Positions 52,357 to 62,245 are shown, numbered from the stretch's first letter. The stretch is 64,000 bases of DNA from Mycobacterium bohemicum DSM 44277 (GCF_001053185.1 NZ_CSTD01000002.1:255577-319576); one strand, 5' to 3'. Notes: generated by a model not told the origin, from the sequence alone. Numbers and translations are program-made.

Positions 52357-52386
52357 TGAAAAGCATTTGTTTTCATGATTACTTTT
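52357..52386 (+). terminator. AT-rich hairpin and T-run after whiB4
   Basis: TGAAAA (52357-52362) pairs with TTTTCA (52370-52375), 7-base loop, followed by a T-rich stretch with six Ts. Weak stem but in the right place, 55 bases after whiB4, in a locally AT-rich patch. Confidence 0.35.
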
Positions 52387-52422
52387 TTGTTACGGCGGCG
52401 CGTGCGCGCCTAGTTCGGGTCC

Positions 52423-52535
52423 GTGTCAAATAGCGTATTGATTCGCGTTCAATACGAACTAACTTGTGCCCAATAGTGTTTGGACAGCTACAACTGGCAC
52501 GTGCCGAATAGCGTCCGGCCCGTGACAAATAGCGT
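52423..52535 (+). repeat. four direct repeats GTGNCNAATAGYGT
   Basis: Units at 52423-52436 (GTGTCAAATAGCGT), 52466-52479 (GTGCCCAATAGTGT), 52501-52514 (GTGCCGAATAGCGT) and 52522-52535 (GTGACAAATAGCGT), start-to-start spacings 43, 35 and 21. They lie between the convergent ends of whiB4 and the ArsA-type ATPase gene, in a gene-free, AT-richer stretch. Irregular spacing argues against CRISPR. Meaning unknown. Confidence 0.8.
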
Positions 52536-52555
52536 TGACGGCCCGGGCGGTCTCC

Positions 52556-53707
52556 TCAGCGGGCCGCTGCGCGCCGCTGATCGTCGCCGGTCATCTGATC
52601 GGCGAGCGCCCGCAGCGCCTCGAGGTCCGAGACGTCGAACGGAAGCGACGGGACCCCGATCACCGGCACGTGCGGATGGGCGCTGGTGAAGCGGGAAAGC
52701 AGCCGGATCTCACGCTTCGCGGTTTGCGCGCGATCGGCGTGGATCTTCAAAACGCCCGCGGCCAGCGCCGCGACCTCGGAGTCCTTGTCGTCCTCCAGCG
52801 TCTCGCTTCCGTCGATGGCGCGCTCGACCGGCAGGGAACACAGCGGCGGGTGGGTGCGGTTCAACACCAGCCCGGCCAGCGGCATGCCTTCCTGGGACAG
52901 CCGATCGACGAAGAATGCCGCCTCGCGCAACGCATCCGGCTCGGCCGCCGACACCACGACGAACTGCGTGCCGCGCCGCTTGAGCAGGGCGTACGTCCGG
53001 TCGGCCTTCTCGCGGAACCCGCCGAACGTGGCGTCCAGCGACTGAACGAAGGCCGCCGCGTCGCCCAGCATCTTCGAACCCAGCACCGTCGACATCGCCT
53101 TCATCGCCAGCCCCATCGCGCCGGTCACCAGCCGGCCGATGCCGCGGCCGGGCGCAAGCAGCAGCCGCCACAGCCGGCTGTCCATGAAGCTGCCCAGTCG
53201 TTTCGGCGCGTCGAGGAAGTCCAGGGCGTTGCGGGACGGGGGGGTGTCCACCACGACCAGGTCCCAGCGGTCCTCGGCCAGCAGTTGGCCGAGCTTCTCC
53301 ATCGCCATGTATTCCTGCGTGCCGGCCAGCGAGCTGGCCACCGTCTGATAGAACTGGTTGTCCAGAATCGCTTGCGCGCGACCGGGTCCCGAGTACTGGA
53401 CCACCATCTCGTCGAAGGTTCGGCGCATGTCGAGCATCATCGCGTGCAGTTCCCCGGGCACCTCGGGCGCCAACGGAACCCGCTGCGGGGTGTTGCCGAG
53501 GTCGTTGACACCCAGCGCCTGTGCCAGCCGCTTGGCCGGGTCGATCGTCAATACGCAGACTTTGCGGCCGTATTCGGCGGCGCGCAACGCCATCGCGGCC
53601 GCGCTGGTGGTCTTTCCCACTCCGCCGGCGCCGCAGCACACCACCACCCGGTTGGATTTGTCGGCCAGGATTGTCCGCATGTCCAGTGTCGCGGGCGTGA
53701 TACTCAT
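52556..53707 (-). CDS. ArsA/Get3-type ATPase (Rv3680 counterpart)
   Basis: 383 aa. Deviant Walker [21 protein letters not shown] at residue ~22, switch [15 protein letters not shown] near 150, LTIDPAKRL. Two partners of this type form the BagAB complex in mycobacteria, related to anion-transporting and tail-anchored-protein ATPases. ATG overlaps the stop of its partner by four bases. Intact. Confidence 0.9.
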   Translation of the reverse strand: MSITPATLDMRTILADKSNRVVVCCGAGGVGKTTSAAAMALRAAEYGRKVCVLTIDPAKRLAQALGVNDLGNTPQRVPLAPEVPGELHAMMLDMRRTFDEMVVQYSGPGRAQAILDNQFYQTVASSLAGTQEYMAMEKLGQLLAEDRWDLVVVDTPPSRNALDFLDAPKRLGSFMDSRLWRLLLAPGRGIGRLVTGAMGLAMKAMSTVLGSKMLGDAAAFVQSLDATFGGFREKADRTYALLKRRGTQFVVVSAAEPDALREAAFFVDRLSQEGMPLAGLVLNRTHPPLCSLPVERAIDGSETLEDDKDSEVAALAAGVLKIHADRAQTAKREIRLLSRFTSAHPHVPVIGVPSLPFDVSDLEALRALADQMTGDDQRRAAAR

Positions 53708-54735
53708 CGAACTCCCTGCTGCGCAAGCGATTCCGACAGCTCGTACAGGCTGCCGAGGTCCACACCGTCGGATATCGTCGGTAGTTCCAGTCGCGGCACC
53801 TTCAGCGCGTCCAGCTGCTGAGCGACCTCGGCGCGCGCGGTGATTCTCGTTGCGTGCTCGATGGTCTCGGTCAGCAGTCCGGCAAAGTCGTTGTCGTCCA
53901 GAGTGATTCCCGCCATCTTGAGGCCGGCCTGCACAGAGTCCGCGTCGATGTCGCCCTCGGCGGCCTTCGCCAGGTCGTTCGGGTCCAGGTACGACGGGAT
54001 GTTGCGGTTTACGATCACGCTGCCGATCGGCAGTTTCATCTCGGCCAGTTCCTCGATGGCTTCCATGGTCTCCTGAACGGGCAGGGCCTCCAGCAGCGTG
54101 ACCAGGTGAATGGCCGTCTGCTCGGAGTGCAGCAGTTTCACCACCCCTTCGGCCTGCGAGTGCACGGGCCCGCCCTTGGCCAGGTCGGACACGGCCTTGG
54201 TGACGTCCAGGAAACGCGCGATCCGGCCGGTCGGTGGCGCGTCGACGACGACCGAGTCGTAGACCGGGCTCCTGTTCTTGGTCCCCGGGTTCATGCGGAC
54301 CACCGACTCCTTGATCTTCCCGGTGAGCAGCACGTCGCGCAGGCCCGGCGCGATCGTGGTCGCGAACTCGATGGCGCCGATGCGGCGCATCGCCCGCCCC
54401 GCGATGCCCAAATTGTAGAACATGTCGAGGTACTCCAGGAAGGCGGCCTCGATGTCGATTGCCAGCGCGTTGACCTCGCCGCCGCGCTCGGCCGTGGCGA
54501 TCTTCAGCTCCTGGTAGGGCAGCGGCGGCACGTCGAAGAGCTGGGCGATTCCCTGCCGGCCCTCGACCTCGACCAACAGGACTTTGCGGCCCCCGGCCGC
54601 CAGGGTCAGGGCCAGCGCGGCCGCGATCGTCGACTTGCCCGTTCCGCCTTTGCCGGTCACGAAATGTAGGCGGGCCTTGGTCAGGCGAGCCGGCCAGCCG
54701 ACGGGACTAGCGGCGTTGCTAGGTGTGGTTGCCAC
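53704..54735 (-). CDS. ArsA/Get3-type ATPase (Rv3679 counterpart)
   Basis: 343 aa. Walker [20 protein letters not shown] near residue 25 with the KGGTGKS signature Lys, LVEVEGRQG and [17 protein letters not shown] as switch motifs. First gene of the two-ATPase operon; upstream is the divergent DUF4177 gene. Confidence 0.9.
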   Translation of the reverse strand: MATTPSNAASPVGWPARLTKARLHFVTGKGGTGKSTIAAALALTLAAGGRKVLLVEVEGRQGIAQLFDVPPLPYQELKIATAERGGEVNALAIDIEAAFLEYLDMFYNLGIAGRAMRRIGAIEFATTIAPGLRDVLLTGKIKESVVRMNPGTKNRSPVYDSVVVDAPPTGRIARFLDVTKAVSDLAKGGPVHSQAEGVVKLLHSEQTAIHLVTLLEALPVQETMEAIEELAEMKLPIGSVIVNRNIPSYLDPNDLAKAAEGDIDADSVQAGLKMAGITLDDNDFAGLLTETIEHATRITARAEVAQQLDALKVPRLELPTISDGVDLGSLYELSESLAQQGVR

Positions 54736-54812
54736 CTTCGCATGCTAGCCCGGCCGCCAGACCGCGCCCGGGCAGGCCAGAACCCTTCACCTCCGCCCGA
54801 TAAGCTCGCGTC

Positions 54813-54974
54813 ATGAGCCAACCGACCGCGTGGGAGTACGCCACGGTCCCGCTGCTGACGCACGCCACCAAGCAGATCCTCGACCAGTGGGGTGCCGACG
54901 GGTGGGAATTGGTGGCGGTGCTGCCCGGGCCCACCGGTGAGCAACACGTTGCGTATCTGAAGCGACCGAAATAG
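54813..54974 (+). CDS. DUF4177 small protein (53 aa)
   Basis: MSQPTAWEYATVPLLTHATK then QILDQWGADGWELVAVLPG: the W-E-Y-x-x-x ... G-W-E-L-V pattern is DUF4177. Counterpart of Rv3678A. Its stop is immediately followed by the RidA ATG. TAAGCT six bases before the ATG suggests a leaderless mRNA. Function unknown. Confidence 0.85.
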   Translation: MSQPTAWEYATVPLLTHATKQILDQWGADGWELVAVLPGPTGEQHVAYLKRPK

Positions 54975-55451
54975 ATGAGCGCCGAGTCTTCCTGGAAGGC
55001 GCGGCTGGAACGGCTCGGCCTCGCACTCCCGGAGGTCGTCGCGCCCCTGGCCGCGTATGTGCCGGCGGTGCGGACCGGCAACCTCGTCTACACCTCCGGG
55101 CAGCTGCCAATGCAGGGCGGAGCGCTGGTCGGGACCGGGAAGGTCGGCGCCGGGGTCACACCCGAAGAGGCCAACGCCATGGCCCGCCTGTGCGCGCTCA
55201 ACGCGCTGGCCGCGGTGGACTCCGTCACCGGCCTCGACTCGGTCACCCGGGTCGTCAAGGTCGTCGGCTTCGTCGCCTCGGCGCCCGGTTTCAACGGCCA
55301 GCCCGCCGTGGTCAACGGGGCCTCCGAACTGCTGGGCGAGGTCTTCGGGGACGCGGGCGCGCACGCCCGTTCGGCCGTCGGCGTCTCCGAGCTGCCGCTG
55401 GACGCGCCGGTGGAGGTCGAGCTGATCGTGGAGGTCGGCCAGCCGCAGTGA
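54975..55451 (+). CDS. RidA-family protein
   Basis: 158 aa. YVPAVRTGNLVYTSGQLPMQGGALVGTGKVG and VVKVVGFVASAPGFNGQPAV match the YjgF/YER057c/RidA fold, which deaminates reactive enamines from PLP enzymes. The arginine expected at the active site near the C-terminus is not obvious, so the exact activity is open. ATG follows the DUF4177 stop directly; GTGA overlap with the next gene. Confidence 0.87.
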   Translation: MSAESSWKARLERLGLALPEVVAPLAAYVPAVRTGNLVYTSGQLPMQGGALVGTGKVGAGVTPEEANAMARLCALNALAAVDSVTGLDSVTRVVKVVGFVASAPGFNGQPAVVNGASELLGEVFGDAGAHARSAVGVSELPLDAPVEVELIVEVGQPQ

Positions 55452-56239
55452 CCGAGCCCGCCGAGTCGCCGACCCATCCCGCCTACCGCCGGTTGCGCGC
55501 GGTCACCGGGACGGCGTCGGTGCTGTTGGCCGACAACCCCGGACTGCTCACGCTCGACGGCACGAACACCTGGGTCCTGCGGGGCCCGGGCAGCGCCGAG
55601 GTGGTGATCGTCGACCCGGGGCCCGACGACGACGAGCACATCGAACGCATTGCCGCGCTTGGCCGGATCGCGCTGGTGCTGATCAGTCACCGCCACGGAG
55701 ACCACACCGAAGGCATCGACAAGCTCGTCGAGCTGACCGGCGCCCCGGTGCGGTCGGCGGGCAGCGGATTCCTGCGCGGGCTCGTCGGCGAGCTGACGGA
55801 CGGCGAGGTTATCGACGCGGCCGGCCTGACCATCACGGTCATGTCCACCCCGGGCCACACCGCCGACTCGCTGTCGTTCGTCCTCGATGACGCGGTGCTG
55901 ACCGCCGACAGCGTGCTCGGCCGCGGCACCACCGTCATCGATAAGGAAGACGGCAGCCTGGCCGCCTACCTGGACTCTCTGCGCCGCCTGCGCGGACTGG
56001 GCCGGCGCACGGTGTTGCCCGGGCACGGGCCGGATCTGCCCGACCTGGAAGCCGCCGCCTCGGGTTATCTGAGGCACCGGCACGAACGGCTGGAGCAGGT
56101 GCGCGCCGCGCTCCGCGAGATCGGCGAGGATGCCACCACCCGCCAGGTCGTCGAGCACGTCTACGTCGACGTCGACGAGAAACTGTGGGACGCCGCCGAA
56201 TGGTCGGTGCAGGCGCAGCTGGAGTACCTGCGCGGCTGA
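55448..56239 (+). CDS. metallo-beta-lactamase fold hydrolase
   Basis: 263 aa from GTG 55448. LISHRHGDHTEGIDKLVE is the HxHxDH zinc motif; STPGHTADSLSFVL supplies the next His, DSVLGRGT the bridging Asp and VLPGHGPDL the last His. C-terminal winged-helix-like region (EDATTRQVVEHVYVD) as in LACTB2-type enzymes, possibly RNA-cleaving. Counterpart of Rv3677c. Confidence 0.9.
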   Translation: MTEPAESPTHPAYRRLRAVTGTASVLLADNPGLLTLDGTNTWVLRGPGSAEVVIVDPGPDDDEHIERIAALGRIALVLISHRHGDHTEGIDKLVELTGAPVRSAGSGFLRGLVGELTDGEVIDAAGLTITVMSTPGHTADSLSFVLDDAVLTADSVLGRGTTVIDKEDGSLAAYLDSLRRLRGLGRRTVLPGHGPDLPDLEAAASGYLRHRHERLEQVRAALREIGEDATTRQVVEHVYVDVDEKLWDAAEWSVQAQLEYLRG

Positions 56240-56361
56240 GCGGGCGGGCTGAGCCTGCGCTGGCGGCATCGAATCCGCGCACAGGGCGCGTCAGGCGCCC
56301 ATTTCGGAGCCCTGAACGCAGTCCCGGCGGGTTCCGGGCAGGCGGCCGCAGAAACCTGCGC

Positions 56362-57036
56362 TTACCGCGCTCGGCGGGCCAGCCGCTCGGAGTCCGAGAT
56401 CAGCACGCTCTTGCCCTCCAGGCGGATCCAGCCGCGGTGGGCGAAGTCGGCGAGCGCCTTGTTCACGGTCTCCCGCGACGCGCCCACCAGCTGCGCGATC
56501 TCCTCCTGCGTCAGGTCATGGGTGACGCGCATCGCGCCGCCCTCCTGGGTGCCGAAACGCTGGGCCAGCTGCAGCAGCTGCTTGGCCACCCGGCCCGGCA
56601 CGTCGGTGAAGATCAGGTCGGCGAGGTTGTTGTTGGTCCGGCGCAGGCGCCGCGCCAGCACCCGCAGCAGCTGCTCGGCGATCTCGGGCCGGTCGGCGAT
56701 CCACGCCCGCAGCGCGTCGCGGTCCATCGACACCGCCCGCACCTCGGTGATGGTGGTCGCGCTGGACGTCCGCGGGCCGGGGTCGAAGATCGACAACTCG
56801 CCGAACATGTCCGACGGGCCCATGATCGTCAGCAGATTCTCCCGACCATCCGGCGAGCGGCGACCGATCTTCACCTTGCCGGAGACGATGATGTAGAGCC
56901 TGTCGCCCGGCTCGCCCTCGGCGAAAACGGTGTGTCCGCGCGGAAAGTCGACGGGTTGCAGCTGCTTGGTCAGCGCGGTGACTGCGCTGGGCTCAACCCC
57001 TTGGAAGATTCCTGCCCTTGCCAGGATCTCGTCCAC
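56362..57036 (-). CDS. crp: cAMP receptor protein
   Basis: 224 aa from GTG 57036. cAMP domain: [25 protein letters not shown] and [24 protein letters not shown] domain: [30 protein letters not shown]. Same length as Rv3676. Global regulator. Intact. Confidence 0.95.
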   Translation of the reverse strand: MDEILARAGIFQGVEPSAVTALTKQLQPVDFPRGHTVFAEGEPGDRLYIIVSGKVKIGRRSPDGRENLLTIMGPSDMFGELSIFDPGPRTSSATTITEVRAVSMDRDALRAWIADRPEIAEQLLRVLARRLRRTNNNLADLIFTDVPGRVAKQLLQLAQRFGTQEGGAMRVTHDLTQEEIAQLVGASRETVNKALADFAHRGWIRLEGKSVLISDSERLARRAR

Positions 57037-57137
57037 GTTGCCTCTTCAGCTTTCCAACGATGTGTTAATGGGCAGGCTAACCTCTTGCCCGCGAGGCAAG
57101 TCTAGAGGTTGGCCAATTATGTCCAACGTGCCAAACG

Positions 57138-57512
57138 CTACACACGATTGACGTGTCGAGTTAGCTTAACCTGCTGATTGATGCGTGAATGGGCGTGAAT
57201 TCGCACGGATACCCCGATTTGCGCACTGTCGGGCAGGTCCACCGCAAAAAGCGGCGCCGCGTGGGTCGGCAACGCGTGCCGGCCGGCCGGCAGCGTGCCC
57301 GGCAGCCGCCGGGCCTGCCGAAGGTGCAGGTATTCCACGGCTTCGGGTATGCCCTCGGTGGCCAGGGTGTGCACGTCGACGGCCTCCGCGTGCACGACGA
57401 ACGCCTCGGAGCGGGCGACCGGGTGATGGACAAGGTCTTTCTCCAGTCGCCCCAGGCCGAGGGCGACGAGCATCAGCAGCCCCGGAACGCAGGCCACCAG
57501 CAACCATGACAT
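57138..57512 (-). CDS. small membrane protein (Rv3675 type)
   Basis: 124 aa from ATG 57512. One N-terminal membrane segment (WLLVACVPGLLMLVALGLG) then a conserved soluble part with DLVHHPVARSEAFVV and RLPGTLPAGRHALPTHAAPLF. Actinobacterial, function unknown. Transcribed toward crp and divergent from nth. Confidence 0.75.
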   Translation of the reverse strand: MSWLLVACVPGLLMLVALGLGRLEKDLVHHPVARSEAFVVHAEAVDVHTLATEGIPEAVEYLHLRQARRLPGTLPAGRHALPTHAAPLFAVDLPDSAQIGVSVRIHAHSRINQQVKLTRHVNRV

Positions 57513-57570
57513 GAGGAGAGTAAACAGGGCCTTGAATCAACACGAGGTCTCGGCGAGATCACGAAATCAG

Positions 57571-57576
57571 TACTCT
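57571..57576 (+). promoter_or_regulatory. -10 element for leaderless nth
   Basis: TACTCT followed by seven bases and GTG 57584, the leaderless arrangement. Confidence 0.55.
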
Positions 57577-57583
57577 GTCGTAG

Positions 57584-58319
57584 GTGACAGTGGCGAAGTC
57601 GTCCGGCCGCACGAAGTCGACATCGGCGGCAGCATCGGCGGCATCGGGCGGCGCACTGGCCCGGCGCTGGGCGCAGGAATCCCGAAATGGCTTGGTGCGC
57701 CGGGCCCGGCGGATGAATCGGGCGCTGGCCGTGGCCTTTCCGGACGCCCACTGCGAGCTGGACTTCACCACACCGCTGGAGCTGACGGTGGCCACCATTC
57801 TGTCCGCCCAAAGCACCGACAAGCGGGTCAACCTGACCACGCCAACGCTTTTCGCGCGTTACCGCAGCGCGCTGGATTATGCGCAAGCCGATCGCGCCGA
57901 ATTGGAAGAGCTCATCCGTCCCACCGGCTTTTTCCGCAATAAGGCGGCCGCGCTGATCAGCCTCGGGCAGGCCCTGATCGAGCGGTTCGACGGCGAGGTG
58001 CCCTCAACCATGGCCGAGTTGGTCACCCTGCCCGGCGTGGGCCGCAAGACCGCGAACGTCATCCTGGGCAACGCCTTCGGCATCCCGGGCATCACGGTCG
58101 ACACCCACTTCGGGCGCCTGGTCCGAAGGTGGCGCTGGACGGCCGAGGAGGACCCGGTCAAGGTCGAGCACGCGGTCGGCGAGCTGATCGAGCGCAGTCA
58201 GTGGACGGACCTGAGCCATCGCGTGATCTTCCATGGGCGCCGGGTCTGCCACGCCCGCAAGCCGGCGTGCGGCGTGTGCCTGGTCGCCAAGGACTGCCCC
58301 TCGTTCGGCCTCGGTCGTC
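57584..58319 (+). pseudogene. nth: endonuclease III, C-terminus replaced by deletion
   Basis: DNA glycosylase/AP lyase for oxidised pyrimidines. From GTG 57584: helix-hairpin-helix [17 protein letters not shown] with the catalytic Lys, [12 protein letters not shown] with the catalytic Asp, and the Fe-S cysteines [17 protein letters not shown]. All catalytic parts are present up to CPSFGLG; then at about 58315 the frame runs into Rv3673c-type sequence and ~100 foreign Arg/Gly-rich residues follow. About 15-20 C-terminal residues are lost. Enzyme may be partly active but with a junk tail. Confidence 0.75.
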
Positions 58320-58712
58320 CAGTGCGCGGCGGACGGTTCGCTCGTCGACGTCGCGCGCGCGCTGGCCGGGCGCCGGGTCGTCCTCAATTTCTGGGCTTAC
58401 TGGTGCGCGCCGTGCGCGGCCGAACTGCCGGCGATGGCCGACTACCAACGGCGAGTCGGCCCGGGCGTGACGGTGGTGACCGTGCACCAGGACGAGAACG
58501 AGACGGCCGCGTTGCTGCGGTTGGCCGAGTTGGGCGTTCGGCTGCCGACCCTGCAGGACGGCCGGCGCCGGATCGCGGCCGCGTTGCGCGTGGTGAATGT
58601 GATGCCAGCGACGGTGGTCCTGCGGCCAGACGGTAGCGTTGCCCAGACGCTGCCACGAGCCTTCGCCAGTGCCGACGAGATCGCGGCCGCGGTCGGAAAC
58701 GACGCGGGGTAA
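58312..58712 (+). pseudogene. TlpA-like thioredoxin, N-terminus deleted
   Basis: The thioredoxin domain remains: [38 protein letters not shown] with the WCAPC active site, and [14 protein letters not shown] with the cis-Pro. The signal anchor and first ~80 residues known for Rv3673c are missing, and upstream sequence is nth in another frame. GTG 58233 could start an out-of-context fusion without export signal. So the extracytoplasmic oxidoreductase is probably lost. Confidence 0.72.
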
Positions 58713-58735
58713 GTAAGTACCAAAGGGAGGCGCCG

Positions 58736-59536
58736 GTGAGTGCTGGTGGTCCCGCCCGCCCGCCGGGAACCTCGGGAATGCTGGCGCTGCGACCTGAAGT
58801 CTGCCCACCCTGGCTGCGGCCGCTGGTCGACAACGTCGACGCGATCCCCGACGCATACCGGCGCCGGCTGCCCGCCGACGTGTTGGCGATGGTGAGCAAG
58901 GCCGCGTCGGCGATCACGTCGCGCGGCCGGCGCGCCGACCGCGAGGCCGCCGTGCTGGTGTTGTTCTCCGGCCCCGACTCCAGGACCGGTGACGTCCCCG
59001 ACGACGCCGACCTGCTGCTGACGGTGCGGTCCTCGACGTTGCGCCACCACGCCGGCCAGGCGGCGTTCCCGGGCGGCGCCGCCGACCCCACCGACGACGG
59101 CCCGGTGGCCACCGCGCTGCGCGAGGCGAAGGAGGAAACCGGGATCGACCCGTCCAGGCTGCACCCGCTGGCCACCATGGAGCGGACCTTCATCGCGCCG
59201 TCGCAGTTCCACGTCGTGCCGGTGCTGGCCTACTCGCCCGACCCGGGGCCGGTGACCGTCGTCAACGAGGCCGAGACGGCGATCGTCGCACGAGTTCCAT
59301 TGCGCGCCTTCATCAATCCAGACAATCGCCTGATGGTGTATCGCGGCGACCTGGGCCGCCGCTGGGCGGGTCCGGCGTTTCTGCTGAACGAGATGCTGGT
59401 TTGGGGCTTCACTGGCCAGGTGATCTCCGCGGTCCTCGACGTCGCCGGCTGGGCGCAGCCCTGGGACACCGCCGACGTCCGCGAATTGGACGCGGCGATG
59501 GCGCTTGTCGGCGAGCAGGGCGGGTCGCCCCGATGA
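58736..59536 (+). CDS. NUDIX hydrolase (CoA pyrophosphatase-like)
   Basis: 266 aa from GTG 58736, preceded by AAAGGGAGG. NUDIX box GG...ALREAKEETGID near residues 117-140; upstream LLTVRSSTLRHHAGQAAFPGG is the NuCoA/UPF0035 extension, suggesting CoA or acyl-CoA hydrolysis. Overlaps marP by four bases (Rv3672c). Confidence 0.9.
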   Translation: MSAGGPARPPGTSGMLALRPEVCPPWLRPLVDNVDAIPDAYRRRLPADVLAMVSKAASAITSRGRRADREAAVLVLFSGPDSRTGDVPDDADLLLTVRSSTLRHHAGQAAFPGGAADPTDDGPVATALREAKEETGIDPSRLHPLATMERTFIAPSQFHVVPVLAYSPDPGPVTVVNEAETAIVARVPLRAFINPDNRLMVYRGDLGRRWAGPAFLLNEMLVWGFTGQVISAVLDVAGWAQPWDTADVRELDAAMALVGEQGGSPR

Positions 59537-60741
59537 ACGTAAACTCGATGACGCCGTCGCAGTGGCTGGATGTCGCCGTGCTCGCGGTCGCGTTCATCGC
59601 GGCGATCTCGGGCTGGCGTTCGGGCGCGCTGGGCTCGCTGCTGTCGTTCGTCGGTGTGTTGCTCGGCGCGATCGCCGGCGTGCTGCTGGCCCCGCACATC
59701 GTCAGCCACATCGCCGCCCCGCGCGCCAAGCTGTTCGCGGCGCTGTTCTTGATCCTTGCGCTGGTCGTCGTCGGCGAGGTGGCCGGCGTGGTGCTGGGCA
59801 GGGCCGTCCGGAGCGCGATCCGCAGCCGCACCGTGCGGACGGTCGACTCGGTGATCGGGGTGGGGGTGCAGCTCATCGTCGTCCTGACCGCGGCCTGGCT
59901 GCTGGCGACCCCGCTGACGCAGTCCAAGGATCAACCCGAACTGGCCTCCGCGGTCAGGGGCTCGCGAGTGTTGGCCCACGTCAACGAGATTGCGCCGCCG
60001 TGGCTGAAAACGGTGCCCAAGCGCCTCTCGGCGCTGCTGAACACCTCCGGCCTGCCCGCCGTGCTCGAGCCGTTCAGCCGCACGCCGGTGATACCGGTCG
60101 CGTCGCCTGACCCCGCCCTGGCCAACAATCCGGTGGTGCTGGCGACCGCACCCAGCGTGGTCAAGGTCCGCAGCCTGGCGCCGGGGTGCCAGAAGGTCTT
60201 GGAGGGCAGCGGATTCGTGATCGCGCCGGACCGGGTGATGACCAACGCGCACGTGGTCGCCGGCTCCGCCAGCGTCCAGGTGTACGCCAGTGGCAACCCG
60301 CTGGACGCCACCGTGGTCTCCTATGACCCGTCGGTGGACATCGCGATCCTCGCCGTCCCCAACCTGCCGCCGCCACCGTTGACGTTCGCCGAGGCCGAGG
60401 CGAAATCCGGGGCGAGCGTCGTGGTGCTGGGCTATCCCGGCGGCGGCAATTTCACCGCGACGCCGGCCAGGATCCGCGAGTCCATCAAACTCAGCGGGCC
60501 CGACATCTACCGGGACCCGGCGCCGGTCACCCGTGACGTATACACCATCAGAGCCAATGTGGAGCAAGGCAATTCGGGCGGTCCGCTGATCGACCTCAAT
60601 GGGCACGTGCTGGGTGTGGTGTTCGGCGCGGCGGTCGACGACCCCGACACCGGTTTCGTGTTGACCGCCGACGAGGTGTCCGGTCAGCTCTCCAGGATCG
60701 GTGACAGCCAACCGGTGGGCACCGGGGCCTGCGTCAGCTGA
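59533..60741 (+). CDS. marP: acid-resistance periplasmic serine protease MarP
   Basis: 402 aa. Four N-terminal membrane helices, then a trypsin-like protease: His in MTNAHVVAG, Asp in DPSVDIAILAV, Ser in VEQGNSGGPLID. The two cysteines of LAPGCQKVLEG and GACVS form the known stabilising disulfide. Intact counterpart of Rv3671c, needed for acid tolerance in M. tuberculosis. Its 3' end overlaps the convergent hydrolase by eight bases. Confidence 0.94.
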   Translation: MNVNSMTPSQWLDVAVLAVAFIAAISGWRSGALGSLLSFVGVLLGAIAGVLLAPHIVSHIAAPRAKLFAALFLILALVVVGEVAGVVLGRAVRSAIRSRTVRTVDSVIGVGVQLIVVLTAAWLLATPLTQSKDQPELASAVRGSRVLAHVNEIAPPWLKTVPKRLSALLNTSGLPAVLEPFSRTPVIPVASPDPALANNPVVLATAPSVVKVRSLAPGCQKVLEGSGFVIAPDRVMTNAHVVAGSASVQVYASGNPLDATVVSYDPSVDIAILAVPNLPPPPLTFAEAEAKSGASVVVLGYPGGGNFTATPARIRESIKLSGPDIYRDPAPVTRDVYTIRANVEQGNSGGPLIDLNGHVLGVVFGAAVDDPDTGFVLTADEVSGQLSRIGDSQPVGTGACVS

Positions 60742-61693
60742 GCTGGTGGCCGTGCACCTGCTCGAGGAACCTCCTCAGGTGCCGGTTGACTTCCTCCGGC
60801 GCCTCCTCGTGGCTGAAATGCCCCGCGCCGGCCATGGATACGTAGCGGCCCTGCGGCGCGTAGCGCCGGGTGCGGTCGACCGGGTCGGCCAGCACGTAGG
60901 GGTCTTCGTCGCCGCGCACGTGTAGCAGCGGCATGCCGAGCTGCCGGGACACCGACCGGATGAATCGGTGGCCTTCGTCGCGCAGCTGGCTGCGCGCCGC
61001 CCAGCGCTGATATTCCAGCGCGCAGTGGGCGGCCCCCGGGATCTGGATCGCCAGCCGGAACAACCGGATCGCTTCCGAAAAATCTTCGGATGCAATCCAT
61101 TTCGCGCCACTGCGGGCGCGCACGAGGCGCTCGATCTCGGCCGCGTTGTCGCGGGTCAGCAGGCGCTCCGGCCAGAGGGGGACCTGGTAGCGCAGCAGCG
61201 TCGGCAACAGCGCGCGCCCCTGATCGCGGCGGGTCAGCGTCGATCGCCGCAGGGCGGCCGGGTGCGGCGAGCTGATCACGGCGATGGCCCGCACCAGCCG
61301 CGAGTGCAGCAGGGCGGTGGCCCAGCAGGCCAGCCCGCCGTCGGCGTGGCCGACCAGCGTGGCCGAGGAATGGCCCAGCGCGCGGATCAGCCCGGCCGTG
61401 TCGCCGGCCAGCGTCCAGCCGTCGTAGCCGCGCGGCGGTTTGTCACTGCCCCCGTAGCCGCGCAGGTCGACGGCGACCACGCGCGCCCCGGTCAGGCCGC
61501 GCAGCTGATGACGCCAGGACCACCAGAACGAGCCGAATCCGTGCAGCAGCATCACCAGCGGGCGCGCCGTGGCCGGCCCCGTACCCTCGGCGGCCACCGC
61601 CTCGACGACATGGAATCGGATGCCGTTGGCGTGCACGTCCAGATGGCGCCACGGCCCGTCGATCCGGGTTACCGACGGATCCGGTGCCGCCAT
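60734..61693 (-). CDS. ephE: alpha/beta hydrolase, epoxide hydrolase-like
   Basis: 319 aa from ATG 61693. Oxyanion hole LLHGFGSFWWSW, nucleophile elbow VGHADGG with Asp (EH/dehalogenase type), RGDEDPYVLAD acid region and His in AGAGHFSHEE. EphE (Rv3670) by position; substrate unproven. Confidence 0.85.
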   Translation of the reverse strand: MAAPDPSVTRIDGPWRHLDVHANGIRFHVVEAVAAEGTGPATARPLVMLLHGFGSFWWSWRHQLRGLTGARVVAVDLRGYGGSDKPPRGYDGWTLAGDTAGLIRALGHSSATLVGHADGGLACWATALLHSRLVRAIAVISSPHPAALRRSTLTRRDQGRALLPTLLRYQVPLWPERLLTRDNAAEIERLVRARSGAKWIASEDFSEAIRLFRLAIQIPGAAHCALEYQRWAARSQLRDEGHRFIRSVSRQLGMPLLHVRGDEDPYVLADPVDRTRRYAPQGRYVSMAGAGHFSHEEAPEEVNRHLRRFLEQVHGHQLS

Positions 61694-62245
61694 CTACCAG
61701 CCCGACGGGTCGGCCGGGGCGTTGTCGGGCTTTTCATGCCTGCCGCGCAGCTCGGCGGGGGCCGTGCTGGGGGCCTTGGTAAAAGAAGAAGCCTTGTCGT
61801 GGCCCGGGGTCAGCGCCGTCCGCGTCTCCTTGACCGACGCGATCGTCTCCCGCGGCCCCCGGATGCGGCGCACCTTCAGGAAGCCCAGCAGCGCCAGGAC
61901 CGCCCCGACCACCACCATGCTGCCGAAGACGATTAGGTACGAGGCCCAGCGCCAAAGCCAGGTGTCGAGCAGTTCGGCGAGGAAGAAGAAGAAAAAGAAC
62001 GTCGAGTAGAACAGCACCACCAGCGCGGCGATGAAGTAGACGCTGCCGGTGAGGCCCTTCTTGACGTCGCGGGTTATCTCGGCGCGGGCCAGTTCGACCT
62101 CGGCGCGCACCAGCGTGGAGACCTGCGCGGTCGCGTCCTTGATCAGGTCACCGATCGACGGCTCGGCTGCCCGGGCATGCGGGTCGGTCAGCGGAATCGT
62201 GGTCAGTGTGCTCGGCACACCGTTCTTGGCATCGGCTCTGCTCAC
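61694..62245 (-). CDS. DUF1469/holin superfamily membrane protein
   Basis: 183 aa. Amphipathic helix (SIGDLIKDATAQVSTLVRAEVELARAEI), a striking FYSTFFFFFFLAELL membrane segment and a second helix, then a polar tail ending DPSGW. Putative Actinobacterial Holin-X/phage_holin_3_6 family; Rv3669 counterpart. Function unknown; not phage-linked here. Stop abuts the ephE start. Confidence 0.85.
   Translation of the reverse strand: MSRADAKNGVPSTLTTIPLTDPHARAAEPSIGDLIKDATAQVSTLVRAEVELARAEITRDVKKGLTGSVYFIAALVVLFYSTFFFFFFLAELLDTWLWRWASYLIVFGSMVVVGAVLALLGFLKVRRIRGPRETIASVKETRTALTPGHDKASSFTKAPSTAPAELRGRHEKPDNAPADPSGW

Noticed and set aside
52423..52535. CRISPR array
   Set aside because: Repeats are 14 bases, degenerate, irregularly spaced, and no cas genes are present.
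61694..62245. Prophage holin
   Set aside because: Family name only; surrounded by core mycobacterial genes, no phage genes.
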